Shown: positions 16,483 through 25,637, counted from the stretch's first letter. The stretch: 42,500 nucleotides of DNA from Stenotrophomonas maltophilia (GCF_001676385.1 NZ_LYVJ01000018.1:1-42500), one strand, 5' to 3'. Program-made: numbers and translations. The notes: generated by a model not told the origin, from the letters alone.

Positions 16483-17454
16483 ATGACCCGCTGGTGGTCG
16501 CGCCTGCGACCGGACAACTTCACCCTTGCCCTGCTGTGCACGGTCGGCCTGGCCTCGCTGCTGCCCATGAAGGGTGCCGCGGCCATCGTCCTCGACGATG
16601 TCACCACCGTCGCCATCGCCGCGCTGTTCTTCCTGCATGGCGCGCGGCTGCCGCGCGAGTCGATCATCGGCGGCATGCTGCACTGGCGCCTGCACCTGAC
16701 CATCCTGGCCTGCACTTTCCTCCTGTTCCCACTGCTGGGACTGCTGTGCAGGCCGCTGTCGGGCTGGCTGCTGACCCCGGAGCTGTATCTGGGCGTGCTG
16801 TTCCTGTGCACCCTGCCCTCCACCGTGCAGTCGTCCATCGCGTTCACCTCGATGGCGCATGGCAACGTGCCCGCGGCGGTATGCAGCGCATCGCTGTCGA
16901 GCATCCTCGGCGTGTTCCTGACCCCACTGCTGCTGACCGCGCTGGCCGGCACCTCCGGCGGCGTGCATGACCCACTGCACGCGATCGGCGGCATCATGCT
17001 GCAGCTGCTGGTGCCGTTCGTGGCCGGCCACCTGCTGCGGCCGTGGATTGCCGGCTGGGTGGAGAAGCAGCGCGCGCTGCTGCGCTACACCGACCAGGGC
17101 ACGATCCTGCTGGTGGTGTATTCGGCGTTCGGCGAAGCGGTGACCGAAGGGTTGTGGAGCAAGACACCGCTGCTCTCGTTGCTGGCCGTGGCCGTGGTGG
17201 CTGCCGTGCTGCTCGGCATCGCCATGCCGCTGATCACTTTCATCGCCCGCCGGCTGCGCTTCAACCGTGAGGACGAGATCGCCATCGTGTTCTGTGGGTC
17301 GAAGAAGAGCCTGGCCACCGGCGTGCCGATCGCCAAGGTGTTGTTCGCTGGAGGCAGCCTCGGTGCCATCGTGCTGCCGGTAATGATCTATCACCAGATC
17401 CAGCTGATCGTCTGCGGCGTGATCGCGCAACGGTACGCGCGACGCAAGCCCTGA
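16483..17454 (+). CDS. yfeH: Bile acid:sodium symporter-like carrier (YfeH type)
   Basis: 323-aa inner-membrane protein of the SBF-like family, about the length of E. coli YfeH, with ten predicted membrane segments. Conserved features are FFLHGARLPRE in the first loop, TLPSTVQSSIAFTSMAHGN in the core crossover region and FCGSKKSLATGVPIAKVLF near residue 270, which correspond to the substrate- and cation-binding regions in bile-acid symporters. The physiological substrate is not known; YfeH-type proteins are not demonstrated bile-acid carriers. Its start is 25 bp after the phosphatase gene, so the two are likely in one transcript. Confidence 0.87.
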   Translation: MTRWWSRLRPDNFTLALLCTVGLASLLPMKGAAAIVLDDVTTVAIAALFFLHGARLPRESIIGGMLHWRLHLTILACTFLLFPLLGLLCRPLSGWLLTPELYLGVLFLCTLPSTVQSSIAFTSMAHGNVPAAVCSASLSSILGVFLTPLLLTALAGTSGGVHDPLHAIGGIMLQLLVPFVAGHLLRPWIAGWVEKQRALLRYTDQGTILLVVYSAFGEAVTEGLWSKTPLLSLLAVAVVAAVLLGIAMPLITFIARRLRFNREDEIAIVFCGSKKSLATGVPIAKVLFAGGSLGAIVLPVMIYHQIQLIVCGVIAQRYARRKP

Positions 17455-17470
17455 CCTGACCGGAAGATCC

Positions 17471-17517
17471 TCCACGCGTGGCGTGGATCTACTGTAGAGC
17501 CGAGCCCATGCTCGGCT
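17471..17517. repeat. Head-to-head SMAG dimer
   Basis: Two hairpins of different core meet with GTAG heads facing. The left one is on the minus strand with stem TCCACGC/GCGTGGA and head 17489-17492; the right one is on the plus strand with stem AGCCGAGC/GCTCGGCT, loop CCAT and head 17494-17497. It lies between the convergent ends of yfeH and the ChaN-like gene. Confidence 0.8.
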
Positions 17518-17537
17518 GGTCGTTGAACAGCGGATGC

Positions 17538-18359
17538 TCACCAGACCGAATCGCGGTCCAGCAAACGCGCCACGCTGAAGCGTGGCAACCATACCCACAG
17601 GTCGTAGCTGCGGTCGGCATCGGTATCCACTCTGGGCGATGCCCCCGCATGACCGCGCAGCGGTCGCGCTCCGCAGTGCTCAACCGCCGTACATCCCCAG
17701 CCCTCTCCACCGCGCGCTTCGATGCGGACGTTGTAAACGTCCAGATCCTTCAGCAGCGACGTCATCGGCGGGTACGCAATCATCTTCGGTTGCGTACGCA
17801 TGCCATGCACGTTGCCGGTCAGCACCAGTAGCCGCCCGTTGTTCGGTAGCGCCTGCGCGCGCGCCCGTACTTCTTCGGCCATTACCCGGTCGCGTGCTCC
17901 ACTGCCTGCGGTTTCGGCAGGCAACACGCGATCGAAACCGAATACCTGCACGTCGCGCCCTCGGGTACGCAGCACGCGCGCCGCTTCGATCAGGTCGAGC
18001 ATGTCCTCGCTGCGACGGCCGTCATGCATGCGGCTGCGGACGTTCCAATACGTCGTGCCACGCAATGCAGCGCGCGCCTTGGCCGTGCCGGCAGAGGCCA
18101 GATAGGTCGCCAGCGCTTCGTTCTCGCCGGTCGGCAGCTCCAATGCCAACCGCACCGGTGCGCCATCGGCCGCGTAGGCCTCCATCATTTCGCGCACCAG
18201 CACCGGGACTTCACGGGTGCCATGCAGCTCTCCCAGCACGATGAGGCGATGGTCACCGGCATGCTGGCGGATCTGCGCGGCGGTGTCGTCGGCATGCGCA
18301 CTGAGGGCCATGCCCAGCGCCAACAGCAGCGCGGCGGTCCAGCGGAAGATCGAATGCAT
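17538..18359 (-). CDS. Exported ChaN/TraB/EreA-superfamily-like protein
   Basis: 273-aa protein with a signal peptide (MHSIFRWTAALLLALGMALS, cleaved near AHA, residue 23). The core resembles the EreA/ChaN/TraB (TIKI-like) fold: the GELHGTREVPVLVREMM motif near residue 42 gives the conserved Glu and His, LALELPTGENEALATYL supplies a second Glu, and VLTGNVHGMRTQPKM near 190 supplies the later His. In relatives these residues form a metal, haem or catalytic site. No characterised substrate can be assigned. The gene stands alone between two SMAG dimers and is not obviously co-transcribed with neighbours. Confidence 0.65.
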   Translation of the reverse strand: MHSIFRWTAALLLALGMALSAHADDTAAQIRQHAGDHRLIVLGELHGTREVPVLVREMMEAYAADGAPVRLALELPTGENEALATYLASAGTAKARAALRGTTYWNVRSRMHDGRRSEDMLDLIEAARVLRTRGRDVQVFGFDRVLPAETAGSGARDRVMAEEVRARAQALPNNGRLLVLTGNVHGMRTQPKMIAYPPMTSLLKDLDVYNVRIEARGGEGWGCTAVEHCGARPLRGHAGASPRVDTDADRSYDLWVWLPRFSVARLLDRDSVW

Positions 18360-18423
18360 CCCTGCTCCTTCCTTTTCCTGAGGTCAGGAACAGCAATGGC
18401 GACGCCGCTGGAAGAGATCAAGT

Positions 18424-18490
18424 GCAGAGCCGAGCCCACGCTCGGCTGCTCTTCCAATCCACCCTCAGCCGAGCACGGGCTCGGCTCTAC
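18424..18490. repeat. SMAG dimer
   Basis: Two hairpins with the GCCGAGC core: 18424-18449 has a degenerate head (GCAG), and 18466-18490 ends in CTAC, meaning a GTAG head on the minus strand. It lies between the ChaN-like gene start and the ctaB stop, where it could end the cytochrome oxidase transcript. Confidence 0.78.
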
Positions 18491-18514
18491 ATTGGACTGG
18501 CGCCTCGGATGAGG

Positions 18515-19408
18515 TCACAACCACGGCAGGATCCAGTGGTCGACCAGCAGGAAGGCAAACAGCGCCATCAGGTAGACGATGGAGTAATAGAACATCTTCA
18601 TCGAGAAAAGCTCGTCCGGCGGGTCGAGCATGCGCCAGGCGTACCAGAGGAACACGGCGTTGAGCACGATCGCTCCGCCCAGGTAGAACGCACCGCTCAT
18701 GCCCACCAGGTACGGCAGCAGGCAGACCAGCGCCAGCACTACCGAGTACACCAGGATCTGCTTGCGGGTGTGCACCACGCCGTGGGTGACCGGCAGCATG
18801 GGGATTTCCGCCTTGGCGTAGTCCTCGCGGCGGAAGATCGCCAGTGCCCAGAAGTGCGGCGGCGTCCAGATGAAAATGATCAGCACGAGCAGCGACGAAT
18901 ACGCCCAGTCCGACGGCCCCTGCATGCCGGTCACTGCAGCCCAGCCCAGCATCGGCGGCATCGCACCGGCCAAGCCGCCGATGACGATGTTCTGCGATGT
19001 CGCGCGCTTGAGGTACACGGTGTAGATCACCGCGTACCCGATCAGCGAGGCAAACGTCAGCACCGCAGTGATCAGATTCACCCACAGCACCAGGATCGCC
19101 ATCGACAGCCCGATCAGCACGCCGGCGAACACCAGCACCTGCCACGGCTTGACCTTGCCCACCACCAGCGGGCGCCACGAGGTACGCGCCATCTGCGCAT
19201 CGATATGCGCATCCAGCAGCTGGTTGATCGCTGCCGCGGCCGAGGCCGCCAACCAGATGCCGAGGAAGCCGAGCAGGCCGGACCGCACCTGCTCCCAGCT
19301 CGGTACGCCGGGAATGGCCAGGACCATGCCGACCAGGGCGGTGAACACGATCAGGGCGACGACCTTGGGCTTGGTCAGGTCCCAGTACTGGCGGTAGTTG
19401 GAAAACAT
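18515..19408 (-). CDS. ctaB: Protoheme IX farnesyltransferase (haem O synthase)
   Basis: Polytopic inner-membrane UbiA-family prenyltransferase, 297 aa (also called CyoE), adding a farnesyl group to haem B to give haem O. The prenyl-diphosphate-binding motif is present as [20 protein letters not shown] and the second acidic motif as [20 protein letters not shown] with the following loop. Start [17 protein letters not shown] fits the family; the longer frame adds a non-conserved leader. It starts four bases after the ctaA stop on the same strand. CtaA then converts haem O into haem A for the aa3 oxidase. Confidence 0.95.
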   Translation of the reverse strand: MFSNYRQYWDLTKPKVVALIVFTALVGMVLAIPGVPSWEQVRSGLLGFLGIWLAASAAAAINQLLDAHIDAQMARTSWRPLVVGKVKPWQVLVFAGVLIGLSMAILVLWVNLITAVLTFASLIGYAVIYTVYLKRATSQNIVIGGLAGAMPPMLGWAAVTGMQGPSDWAYSSLLVLIIFIWTPPHFWALAIFRREDYAKAEIPMLPVTHGVVHTRKQILVYSVVLALVCLLPYLVGMSGAFYLGGAIVLNAVFLWYAWRMLDPPDELFSMKMFYYSIVYLMALFAFLLVDHWILPWL

Positions 19409-19412
19409 CGAA

Positions 19413-20576
19413 TCAGTCCGGGGCACGCAGGCGGGCCAGCAGGCTGACCAGCACGAACAACAGGGCAACGGCCACGCCGTTATGCGCCACCGCCACTCCC
19501 AGCGGCAGTGCCAGCTTCACGTTGAGGATGCCGAGGGTAACCTGCAGCACCAGCAGCGCGATCAATGCGCTGGCCCAGCCACGCATGCTCGGCAGGCGGA
19601 ACAGTCGCAGGCCCAGCCACAGCAGGTAGGCGGCCACCACCACCGCGAACATGCGGTGCGCCATCTGGATGGCGATGCGCGAAGCGCCATCGAGCACGCC
19701 CCCCTCGTAGTCCACGCCGATGCCGCGCCACAGGGTGAAACCTTCGATGAAGTTGTGCTGCGGCCACCACTGGTTGGCGCAGCGCGGGAAATTGTCCAGC
19801 GAGGCGCTGCCGCCGCCGCAGGCCAGCGCGGCATAGTTGGCGCTGACCCAACCGCCCAGTGCAATCTGGGTGACCAGCACGGCCACACCGACGCGCAGCA
19901 GCCACTTCAGCTTCGGCGCCTCGGCCAGGGTGATCGGCAGGTGCGTGGCGCGCCAGGCCATCCAGGCCAGCAGCGCGAACATCAGCATGCCGCCCAGCAG
20001 GTGGCCCATCACCACGATGGGCTTGAGCAGCAGCGTTACCGTCCACATGCCCAGCAGCGCCTGGAAGATCACTACCGCTAGGGTAAGCAATGCAGCGCGC
20101 GCCAGGTCGATGTTGCTCCAGCGCAATGCGGCAATCAGCAATATCGCCTCGCCGATCAACGCCAGGGTACTGGCGATCCCATGCCAGCCCATCATGTACA
20201 GCGGTATGCCAGCCGCCACCAGCACGCAGGCGGTCACCACCGCCGTGGTGCCGAAGCGCCGCCTGCGCGTGGCCAACAGGGCCAGGGTCAGGATCTCGAT
20301 GCCCAGCGCGCCGGCCAGGAAGCGGTGCACCTGCTCGCGCCAGGCCTTGTGAGTCTCCAGCGGACGGATCTCCGCAGCCGGATGGCCGACGGTCTCCTCG
20401 ATATGCTGCGGCCAGGTGGCGCGACCGTAGCAGGTCGGCCAATCCGGGCAGCTCAGGCCGGCATCGGACAGGCGGACGAAGGCGCCGAACATGATCGTGC
20501 TTGCGGTCATGATCATGGCGAACCACGCCAGGCGGTGGAAATTGCGGGGCAGCGCCGGACGCACGGAAAGGCTCAT
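19413..20576 (-). CDS. ctaA: Haem A synthase (COX15/CtaA family)
   Basis: 387-aa inner-membrane protein with about eight membrane segments in two pseudo-repeats. It oxidises the C8 methyl of haem O to make haem A. Typical motifs are [20 protein letters not shown] near residue 30 (with the conserved Cys pair), [15 protein letters not shown] with a haem-ligating His, and [17 protein letters not shown] in the second half. The ATG at 20576 is preferred over the preceding TTG. Head-to-tail with ctaB (4-bp gap), downstream of the thioredoxin-like membrane protein gene. Confidence 0.93.
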   Translation of the reverse strand: MSLSVRPALPRNFHRLAWFAMIMTASTIMFGAFVRLSDAGLSCPDWPTCYGRATWPQHIEETVGHPAAEIRPLETHKAWREQVHRFLAGALGIEILTLALLATRRRRFGTTAVVTACVLVAAGIPLYMMGWHGIASTLALIGEAILLIAALRWSNIDLARAALLTLAVVIFQALLGMWTVTLLLKPIVVMGHLLGGMLMFALLAWMAWRATHLPITLAEAPKLKWLLRVGVAVLVTQIALGGWVSANYAALACGGGSASLDNFPRCANQWWPQHNFIEGFTLWRGIGVDYEGGVLDGASRIAIQMAHRMFAVVVAAYLLWLGLRLFRLPSMRGWASALIALLVLQVTLGILNVKLALPLGVAVAHNGVAVALLFVLVSLLARLRAPD

Positions 20577-20586
20577 CAAACGGGAC

Positions 20587-21165
20587 TCACTTCAGTTTCA
20601 GCAACGTGGCCATGTCCTTGCGCAGGCCGCCGAGGTCGGAGCCCGGGGCATGGCGCATGATCACGAAGCCGTTCGGATCGATCACGTAGACCGGCAGTCC
20701 CGCCGGGTCATCGACGCCCGGCAGGGCCGCGCGTAGAACGGGCGACGGAGCCAGCGGCCGCAACGCGGGCAGCGAGGCAATCGACGCCGGTGGCGTACCC
20801 AGCCACAGGATCTCCACATTATCGGCGTTATGGCCGAACAGCTGCCACACCTTGCCCAGTCCCTGCGACAAAGTGACGCACTGCGCGTCACAGGCGCCGG
20901 CCGGGGCGACCAGCAGGCGCCAGGTCCGTGCCTCGGGATTCCACGGGTAGGGCTCGCCGCTGGCCAACGTCGGCGCCTGCTGGCGCAGATCCACCGGGGG
21001 TTCCAGCAGTTGGCCCGCATTGCGGTGCGCGGCCGGCTGCCATCCGGAGAAGCGCAGCACGGCAGCCAGCGCCATCGCCCCGAAGAACACGGCAAACAGC
21101 AGCACCAGGGTGCGGCGGCCGGAGCCGCGCGCCTGCGGGGACATGGCAGTGTTCATGCGGGACAT
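20587..21165 (-). CDS. Oxidase-locus membrane protein with thioredoxin-like domain
   Basis: 192-aa protein with one N-terminal membrane segment (about residues 15-35) and a periplasmic domain. The domain has a SCO1/SenC-like feel: LLVAPAGACDAQCVTLSQGL carries a Cys-x3-Cys pair near residue 88, and YVIDPNGFVIMRHAPGSDL matches the C-terminal strand of thioredoxin-like folds. Such proteins lie between SURF1 and ctaA in many aa3 loci; a redox or copper role in oxidase assembly is inferred from position and the Cys pair. Start could be 21165 or the ATG at 21156; the ribosome site does not decide. Confidence 0.75.
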   Translation of the reverse strand: MSRMNTAMSPQARGSGRRTLVLLFAVFFGAMALAAVLRFSGWQPAAHRNAGQLLEPPVDLRQQAPTLASGEPYPWNPEARTWRLLVAPAGACDAQCVTLSQGLGKVWQLFGHNADNVEILWLGTPPASIASLPALRPLAPSPVLRAALPGVDDPAGLPVYVIDPNGFVIMRHAPGSDLGGLRKDMATLLKLK

Positions 21166-21202
21166 TTTCTCATGGTTGGGTAACGGATGCCGGGGCGCTC
21201 TG

Positions 21203-21252
21203 GTAGCCCCCGATCTTGGCCGGGGGAAACGGTGCCGACCCAGGCCGGCACC
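21203..21252. repeat. Two REP hairpins between SURF1 and the next gene
   Basis: The first hairpin (21203-21226) starts with GTAG and pairs CCCCC with GGGGG around a GATCTTGGC-type loop. The second (21231-21252) pairs GGTGCCG with CGGCACC. They interrupt the otherwise tight oxidase-assembly gene string. Confidence 0.65.
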
Positions 21253-21264
21253 CACCGGACCGGA

Positions 21265-21972
21265 TCAACGACGCCTCCTGCGCCACTCCAGCAGCAACGC
21301 CACCACCAGCACGGTCAGCGCCAGCCCGAACCACTGCACGGCGTAGCCCAGATGGCGCTGCGGCGGCAGCGTGTTCGGCAGCAGGTCCAGATCGCGTTCG
21401 TCGCCGAACGGCAGCGCCGGGTCCAGCCGCAGCACGCGTTCAGGCAATGCCGGCAAGCCAAGCGCTTTGGCCAGGCCCTCGGCGGGCAACCGGCTGGCCA
21501 GCCAGCGCCCAGCCTCACCGGTGGCAGAAAACGCCGGCCCCAGCGCCAGACCCGCCGACGGCGGCGGCGCCAGCAAACCGCGCACTGCCACCGGCGACGG
21601 TGGCGCAGGCACGTCCGGCAGGGTGCGGTCCGGCGGCAGCGCTCGCCAACCAAGGTCGACCAGCAGCACGCTGCCTTCGTCACTGCGGAATGGGCGGTAG
21701 ATCTTCACCCCGGCGCGCCCGTGCCGGGTCTGGTTGTCCAGCAGCACCACGCCGGGCAGGAAACGGCCGTGGTCGGCCACGCCGTGCAACGCGCCCGGTG
21801 CCGCCAGGGCCTGAACCAGCGGTAGTGCCTGGGCCACAGCGGGGCCCTGCGCATCCAACATTGCCTGTTTGGCATGCATGCGCTGCAGCTGCCACATCCC
21901 CAATGCGCTGAAAGCGGCCATCGCCAGCAGTGCCAGCACCCATCCGAGCAGGCGCGTGTGCTGGCGCATCAT
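21265..21972 (-). CDS. SURF1 family cytochrome oxidase biogenesis protein
   Basis: 235-aa inner-membrane protein with the SURF1 layout of two terminal membrane helices and a periplasmic domain between. The first helix is followed by GMWQLQRMHAKQAMLDAQ (conserved WQ.(R) motif), the middle has LLDNQTRHGRAGVKIYRPF and VLLVDLGWRALPPDR, and the end has HLGYAVQWFGLALTVLVVAL. SURF1 binds haem A and assists its insertion into subunit I. ATG-ATG at 21972/21969; the first is used. It faces away from the twin-helix gene across 57 bp. Confidence 0.92.
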   Translation of the reverse strand: MMRQHTRLLGWVLALLAMAAFSALGMWQLQRMHAKQAMLDAQGPAVAQALPLVQALAAPGALHGVADHGRFLPGVVLLDNQTRHGRAGVKIYRPFRSDEGSVLLVDLGWRALPPDRTLPDVPAPPSPVAVRGLLAPPPSAGLALGPAFSATGEAGRWLASRLPAEGLAKALGLPALPERVLRLDPALPFGDERDLDLLPNTLPPQRHLGYAVQWFGLALTVLVVALLLEWRRRRR

Positions 21973-22029
21973 GACAAGTCCGCGCAAACGCGATCAGATA
22001 GGCACATCCATCCTGCCCTCGAGCCGCGC

Positions 22030-22248
22030 ATGAGTGATTCGCTGAAGACCCTGCTGGTAATCGCGTTTCTGATCGTCATCGTCTGGAATCTGGGCGCCGG
22101 CCTGTACTACCTGCTGGTCGACCGCGGCCAGACCAAGCGCACGGTCAACGCCCTGACCCGCCGCATCGCGGTGTCGGTGGCGTTGATCGTACTGGTGATC
22201 GTGAGCATCTACATGGGCTGGATCAAGCCGCACGGCGTCGGCGGCTGA
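22030..22248 (+). CDS. Twin transmembrane protein (DUF2909-like)
   Basis: 72-aa protein with two membrane helices (about residues 7-27 and 46-63) separated by a basic loop (VDRGQTKRTVNALTRRIAVS). This is the typical shape of the small DUF2909 proteins encoded between coxC and SURF1 in aa3 loci. Uniquely in the locus it is on the plus strand, divergent from SURF1 and convergent with ctaE (20-bp gap). A function in oxidase assembly is guilt by position only. Confidence 0.85.
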   Translation: MSDSLKTLLVIAFLIVIVWNLGAGLYYLLVDRGQTKRTVNALTRRIAVSVALIVLVIVSIYMGWIKPHGVGG

Positions 22249-22268
22249 GGCCGCCGGCGCATGCGTGA

Positions 22269-23144
22269 TCAAAGCACGTAGACGAACAGGAACAGCATCA
22301 GCCACACCACGTCGACGAAGTGCCAGTACCACGCGGCGGCTTCGAAACCGAAATGGTTGTCGCGGGTGAAGTGCCCCTTGGCCGAACGCAGCCACATCAC
22401 GATCAGCATGATCGTGCCCAGCAGCACGTGCGCGCCATGGAAACCGGTCAGCATGAAGAACGTCGAACCGTAGATACCCGAGCCCAGCGTCAGGTTCAGC
22501 TCCTTGTAGGCGTGGATGTACTCCTCCGCCTGCAGGGTCAGGAAGCCGAGGCCGAGCAGCACGGTCAGGCCCAGCCAGATGAGCAGCTGGCGGCGGTTGC
22601 CGGCCTTCAGTGCATGGTGGGCGATCGTCAGGGTCACGCCGGAGGTCAGCAGGATCAGGGTGTTGACCAGCGGCAGCCCCCAGGCCGGGATGGTCTGGAA
22701 CGCGCCACCGATCGCCGCCGGGCCATTGGTCGGCCATCCGGCCGAATAGCCCTGCCAGAGCAGCTCGTTGGTCATTACGCCGCGGCCTTCACCGCTGAGC
22801 CACGACAGGCCCAGGTTGCGGGTGTAGAACAGCGCGCCGAAGAAGGCCCCGAAGAACATCACTTCGGAAAAGATGAACCAGACCATGCCCATCCGGAACG
22901 AACCATCGACCTGACGGTTGTAGTGGCCCGCCTGCGACTCGCGCACCACATCGCTGAACCACCAGAACAGGGTCAGCACCAGCATCGCGATGCCGAGGTA
23001 GAACGTCCAGCGTCCCCAGCTGGCGTCGTTGAGCCAGCTGGCGACGCCGACCATGGTCACCATCATCGCGATGGAGCCCACGAACGGCCATTTGCTCTGG
23101 GCCGGAACAAAGTACACGTTGGCGTCGGTCGGCGTCTGGGCCAT
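22269..23144 (-). CDS. ctaE: Cytochrome c oxidase subunit III
   Basis: 291-aa, seven-helix inner-membrane subunit of the aa3 oxidase. Recognisable family sequence includes FWWFSDVVRESQAGHYNRQV, RMGMVWFIFSEVMFFGAFFG (with the conserved Glu of helix III), TLQAEEYIHAYKELNLTLGS, and the C-terminal GFHGAHVLLGTIML / HFGFEAAAWYWHFVDVVWLM. The start MAQTPTDANVYFVPAQSKWP fits the family. It starts 13 bp after the ctaG stop on the same strand. Confidence 0.96.
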   Translation of the reverse strand: MAQTPTDANVYFVPAQSKWPFVGSIAMMVTMVGVASWLNDASWGRWTFYLGIAMLVLTLFWWFSDVVRESQAGHYNRQVDGSFRMGMVWFIFSEVMFFGAFFGALFYTRNLGLSWLSGEGRGVMTNELLWQGYSAGWPTNGPAAIGGAFQTIPAWGLPLVNTLILLTSGVTLTIAHHALKAGNRRQLLIWLGLTVLLGLGFLTLQAEEYIHAYKELNLTLGSGIYGSTFFMLTGFHGAHVLLGTIMLIVMWLRSAKGHFTRDNHFGFEAAAWYWHFVDVVWLMLFLFVYVL

Positions 23145-23157
23145 GTCGGTATCCGGG

Positions 23158-23748
23158 TCAGGGTGCGGCGTGCGCGCCTTCCGAGGCAGCGGCCGGGGCC
23201 AGCCGATCGGACAACGCGTCGTTGCGGTAGAAGGTGTAGGACAGGGTGATCGTCTTGATTTCCGGTGGCAGGTCCGGATCGACGATGAAGCGCACCGGCA
23301 TGTCGCGCTTCTCGCCAGCCTGCAGCGTCTGCGCGGTGAAACAGAAGCACTCGGTCTTGCTGAAGAAGCCCGATGCACGCGCCGGCGCCACCGAAGGCAC
23401 CGCGCTGCCGACAATGGCCTGCTGGCTGTCGTTGCGGGCGAAGTACAGCGCCTCGTTGAGTTCGCCCGGCACCACGTCCATGGTCAACTGCTCGGGATGG
23501 AACGACCACGGCAGGCGCGAATTGACGCCACCGTCGAACTCCACCCGCACGGTGCGCTTGCCGGCCGCAGCACCCGCGCTGGCTTCGTCCCCGGGGCCGC
23601 GCTCCAGGCGCACGCCGAACACCTTCTCGCAGGCGATGCGGTACAGCGGTACCAGCGAAAACGTCAGCAGGAACACCGCCACCGCCACGCCGATCAGGCG
23701 CGGCAGCCCTGAACTGGGTGACGGCGTGCTGGCCGGCACCTTGCTCAT
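23158..23748 (-). CDS. ctaG: Cytochrome c oxidase assembly protein Cox11 (CtaG)
   Basis: 196-aa copper chaperone anchored by one N-terminal membrane helix (about residues 17-37), with an immunoglobulin-like periplasmic domain that delivers copper to the CuB site of subunit I. The diagnostic Cys pair is in [19 protein letters not shown], and a third conserved Cys lies in [10 protein letters not shown] just after the helix. The ATG overlaps the stop of the preceding small gene (ATGA), so translation is probably coupled. Position between subunits I and III is standard. Confidence 0.95.
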   Translation of the reverse strand: MSKVPASTPSPSSGLPRLIGVAVAVFLLTFSLVPLYRIACEKVFGVRLERGPGDEASAGAAAGKRTVRVEFDGGVNSRLPWSFHPEQLTMDVVPGELNEALYFARNDSQQAIVGSAVPSVAPARASGFFSKTECFCFTAQTLQAGEKRDMPVRFIVDPDLPPEIKTITLSYTFYRNDALSDRLAPAAASEGAHAAP

Positions 23749-23963
23749 CGGCCGATCACCCCACTGAGGATGAAACCGACGTAGACCAGTACGGCGATGG
23801 CGCCGACCCACATCGCCGTGCGCTTCGCACGCTGGCGCTGCTGCTCGATGCCGTTTTCCGGGGCGTCGCCCGGGCTGTTGTAGAGCCGAGCCATGCTCGG
23901 CTGCTCCACGCCAGCCGAGCATGGCTCGGCTCTACAGGTCTGCAGCGGGCTCTCGTTATGCAT
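23745..23963 (-). CDS. Small single-helix membrane protein of the oxidase locus, SMAG-interrupted 5' end
   Basis: 72-aa frame with one membrane helix near the C-terminus ([20 protein letters not shown]) preceded by a basic, Gln/Arg-rich stretch ([15 protein letters not shown]). It corresponds by position (ctaD to ctaG) and shape to the small oxidase-assembly membrane proteins of other aa3 loci. GGGG precedes the ATG at 23963, 8 bp after the ctaD stop. Residues about 10-28 are encoded by an inserted SMAG dimer. An alternative ATG at 23894 lies in the loop of one SMAG hairpin and would give 49 aa. Stop overlaps the ctaG ATG. Confidence 0.7.
   Translation of the reverse strand: MHNESPLQTCRAEPCSAGVEQPSMARLYNSPGDAPENGIEQQRQRAKRTAMWVGAIAVLVYVGFILSGVIGR
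23880..23935. repeat. SMAG dimer inside a small coding sequence
   Basis: Two hairpins with stems AGCCGAGC/GCTCGGCT (23884-23902 and 23913-23931) are flanked by GTAG at 23880-23883 and CTAC at 23932-23935, giving a 56-bp inverted dimer. It lies within the 5' part of the small membrane-protein frame, between ctaD and ctaG. Confidence 0.85.
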
Positions 23964-23971
23964 GCCCCACC

Positions 23972-25579
23972 TCAATGCGTGATGTCGTCATGGGCCAGAT
24001 CCCCCGGACGGATGGTCGGCGGCGTGGTGAAAGTATGTGCCGGCGCCGGCGACGGCAGGGTCCATTCCAGGCCGCGCGCGCCCTCCCAGCTGCGCGCTTC
24101 GGCCTTCTCGCCATTGCGCAGCGAGGACAGCAGGATCGCAGCCATCATGAACGGAGTAACGAACATGCCGAACGCACCGATCGAGCTGATCAGGTTCCAG
24201 TCGGCGAAGGCCACGCTGTAATCGGGAATGCGGCGCGGCATGCCGGCCAGACCGAGGAAGTGCTGCGGGAAGAACAGCAGGTTGACGAACACGATCGACC
24301 ACCAGAAGTGCACCTTGGCCCACTTCTCGCTGTACATGCGCCCGGTCCACTTCGGCCACCAGTAGTACACCGCGGCGATCAGCGCGAACACCGCGCCGGT
24401 CACCAGCACGTAGTGGAAGTGAGCGACCACGAAGTAGGTGTCGTGGTACTGGAAGTCGGCAACCACGATGGCCAGCATCAGGCCGGAGAAGCCACCGATG
24501 GTGAACAGGATGACGAAGGCCACCGACCACAGCATGGGTGCCTCGAACGTCAGCGAGCCGCGCCACATGGTGCTGACCCAGTTGAACACCTTCACGCCGG
24601 TCGGGATCGAGATCAGCATGGTGGCGAACATGAAGTAGATCTCGCCGCCCAGCGGCATGCCCACGGTGAACATGTGGTGGGCCCAGACGATGAACGACAG
24701 GAACGCGATCGCTGCGGTGGCGTACACCATCGCCTGGTAGCCGAACAGCGGCTTGCGGCTGAAGGTCGGGATGATCTCGCTGACCACGCCGAAGGCGGGC
24801 AGGATCATGATGTAGACCTCGGGGTGCCCAAAGAACCAGAAGATGTGCTGGTACATCACCGGGTCACCGCCACCGGCGGCGTTGAAGAAGCTGGTGCCGA
24901 AGAACTTGTCGGTCAGCAGCATGGTCACCGCACCGGCCAGCACCGGCATCACAGCGATCAGCAGGAAGGCGGTGATCAGCCAGGCCCAGCAGAAGATCGG
25001 CATCTTCAGCAGGTCGATACCCGGCGCGCGCATGTTGAGCACGGTGGCGATGATGTTGATCGCGCCCATGATCGAACTGATGCCGGCCACGTGGATGGCG
25101 AACACGCTGAAGGCGACGTTGTAGCCACCCTGCAGCGACAGCGGCGGATACAGCGTCCAGCCACCGGCCGGTGCGCCACCGGGCAGGAACAGGGTCAGCA
25201 GCAGCAGGCTGAAGGCCACCGGCAGCAGCCAGAACGACCAGTTGTTCATGCGCGGCAGCGCCATGTCCGGCGCGCCGATCTGCAGCGGGATCATCCAGTT
25301 GGCCAGGCCGACGAAGGCCGGCATCACGCCACCGAAGATCATCACCAGCGCATGCACGGTGGTCATCTGGTTGAAGAACTCGGGCTTGACGAACTGCAGG
25401 CCGGGCTGTGCCAGCTCGGCGCGGATCACCACGCTCATCGCCGCGCCGATGATGAACATGATGAAGCTGAAACCCAGGTACAGCGTGCCGATGTCCTTGT
25501 GGTTGGTCGAGAAGAACCAACGTTCGAAGAAACTCTGGTGGTGATGGTGATCGTCGTGCCCAACTGCCGAGTGCGCCAT
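23972..25579 (-). CDS. ctaD: Cytochrome c oxidase subunit I
   Basis: 535-aa, twelve-helix catalytic subunit with haem a, haem a3 and CuB. The active-site signatures are clear: FGHPEVYIMILPAFGVVSEI (CuB His and the cross-linked Tyr), FIVWAHHMFTVGMPL (two CuB His) and HDTYFVVAHFHYVLVTGAVF (haem ligands); the D-channel region is within GLANWMIPLQIGAPDMALPR. The N-terminus is His-rich (GHDDHHHHQSFFERWFFSTN). Start at 25579 is the ATG just before the conserved start. It lies 58 bp after the ctaC stop on the same strand. Confidence 0.98.
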   Translation of the reverse strand: MAHSAVGHDDHHHHQSFFERWFFSTNHKDIGTLYLGFSFIMFIIGAAMSVVIRAELAQPGLQFVKPEFFNQMTTVHALVMIFGGVMPAFVGLANWMIPLQIGAPDMALPRMNNWSFWLLPVAFSLLLLTLFLPGGAPAGGWTLYPPLSLQGGYNVAFSVFAIHVAGISSIMGAINIIATVLNMRAPGIDLLKMPIFCWAWLITAFLLIAVMPVLAGAVTMLLTDKFFGTSFFNAAGGGDPVMYQHIFWFFGHPEVYIMILPAFGVVSEIIPTFSRKPLFGYQAMVYATAAIAFLSFIVWAHHMFTVGMPLGGEIYFMFATMLISIPTGVKVFNWVSTMWRGSLTFEAPMLWSVAFVILFTIGGFSGLMLAIVVADFQYHDTYFVVAHFHYVLVTGAVFALIAAVYYWWPKWTGRMYSEKWAKVHFWWSIVFVNLLFFPQHFLGLAGMPRRIPDYSVAFADWNLISSIGAFGMFVTPFMMAAILLSSLRNGEKAEARSWEGARGLEWTLPSPAPAHTFTTPPTIRPGDLAHDDITH

Positions 25580-25637
25580 TGCAAAACACCTCTCAGAATC
25601 GGTTGTCACACGGCCGCGAACGGCCGCGGGCTTTACA

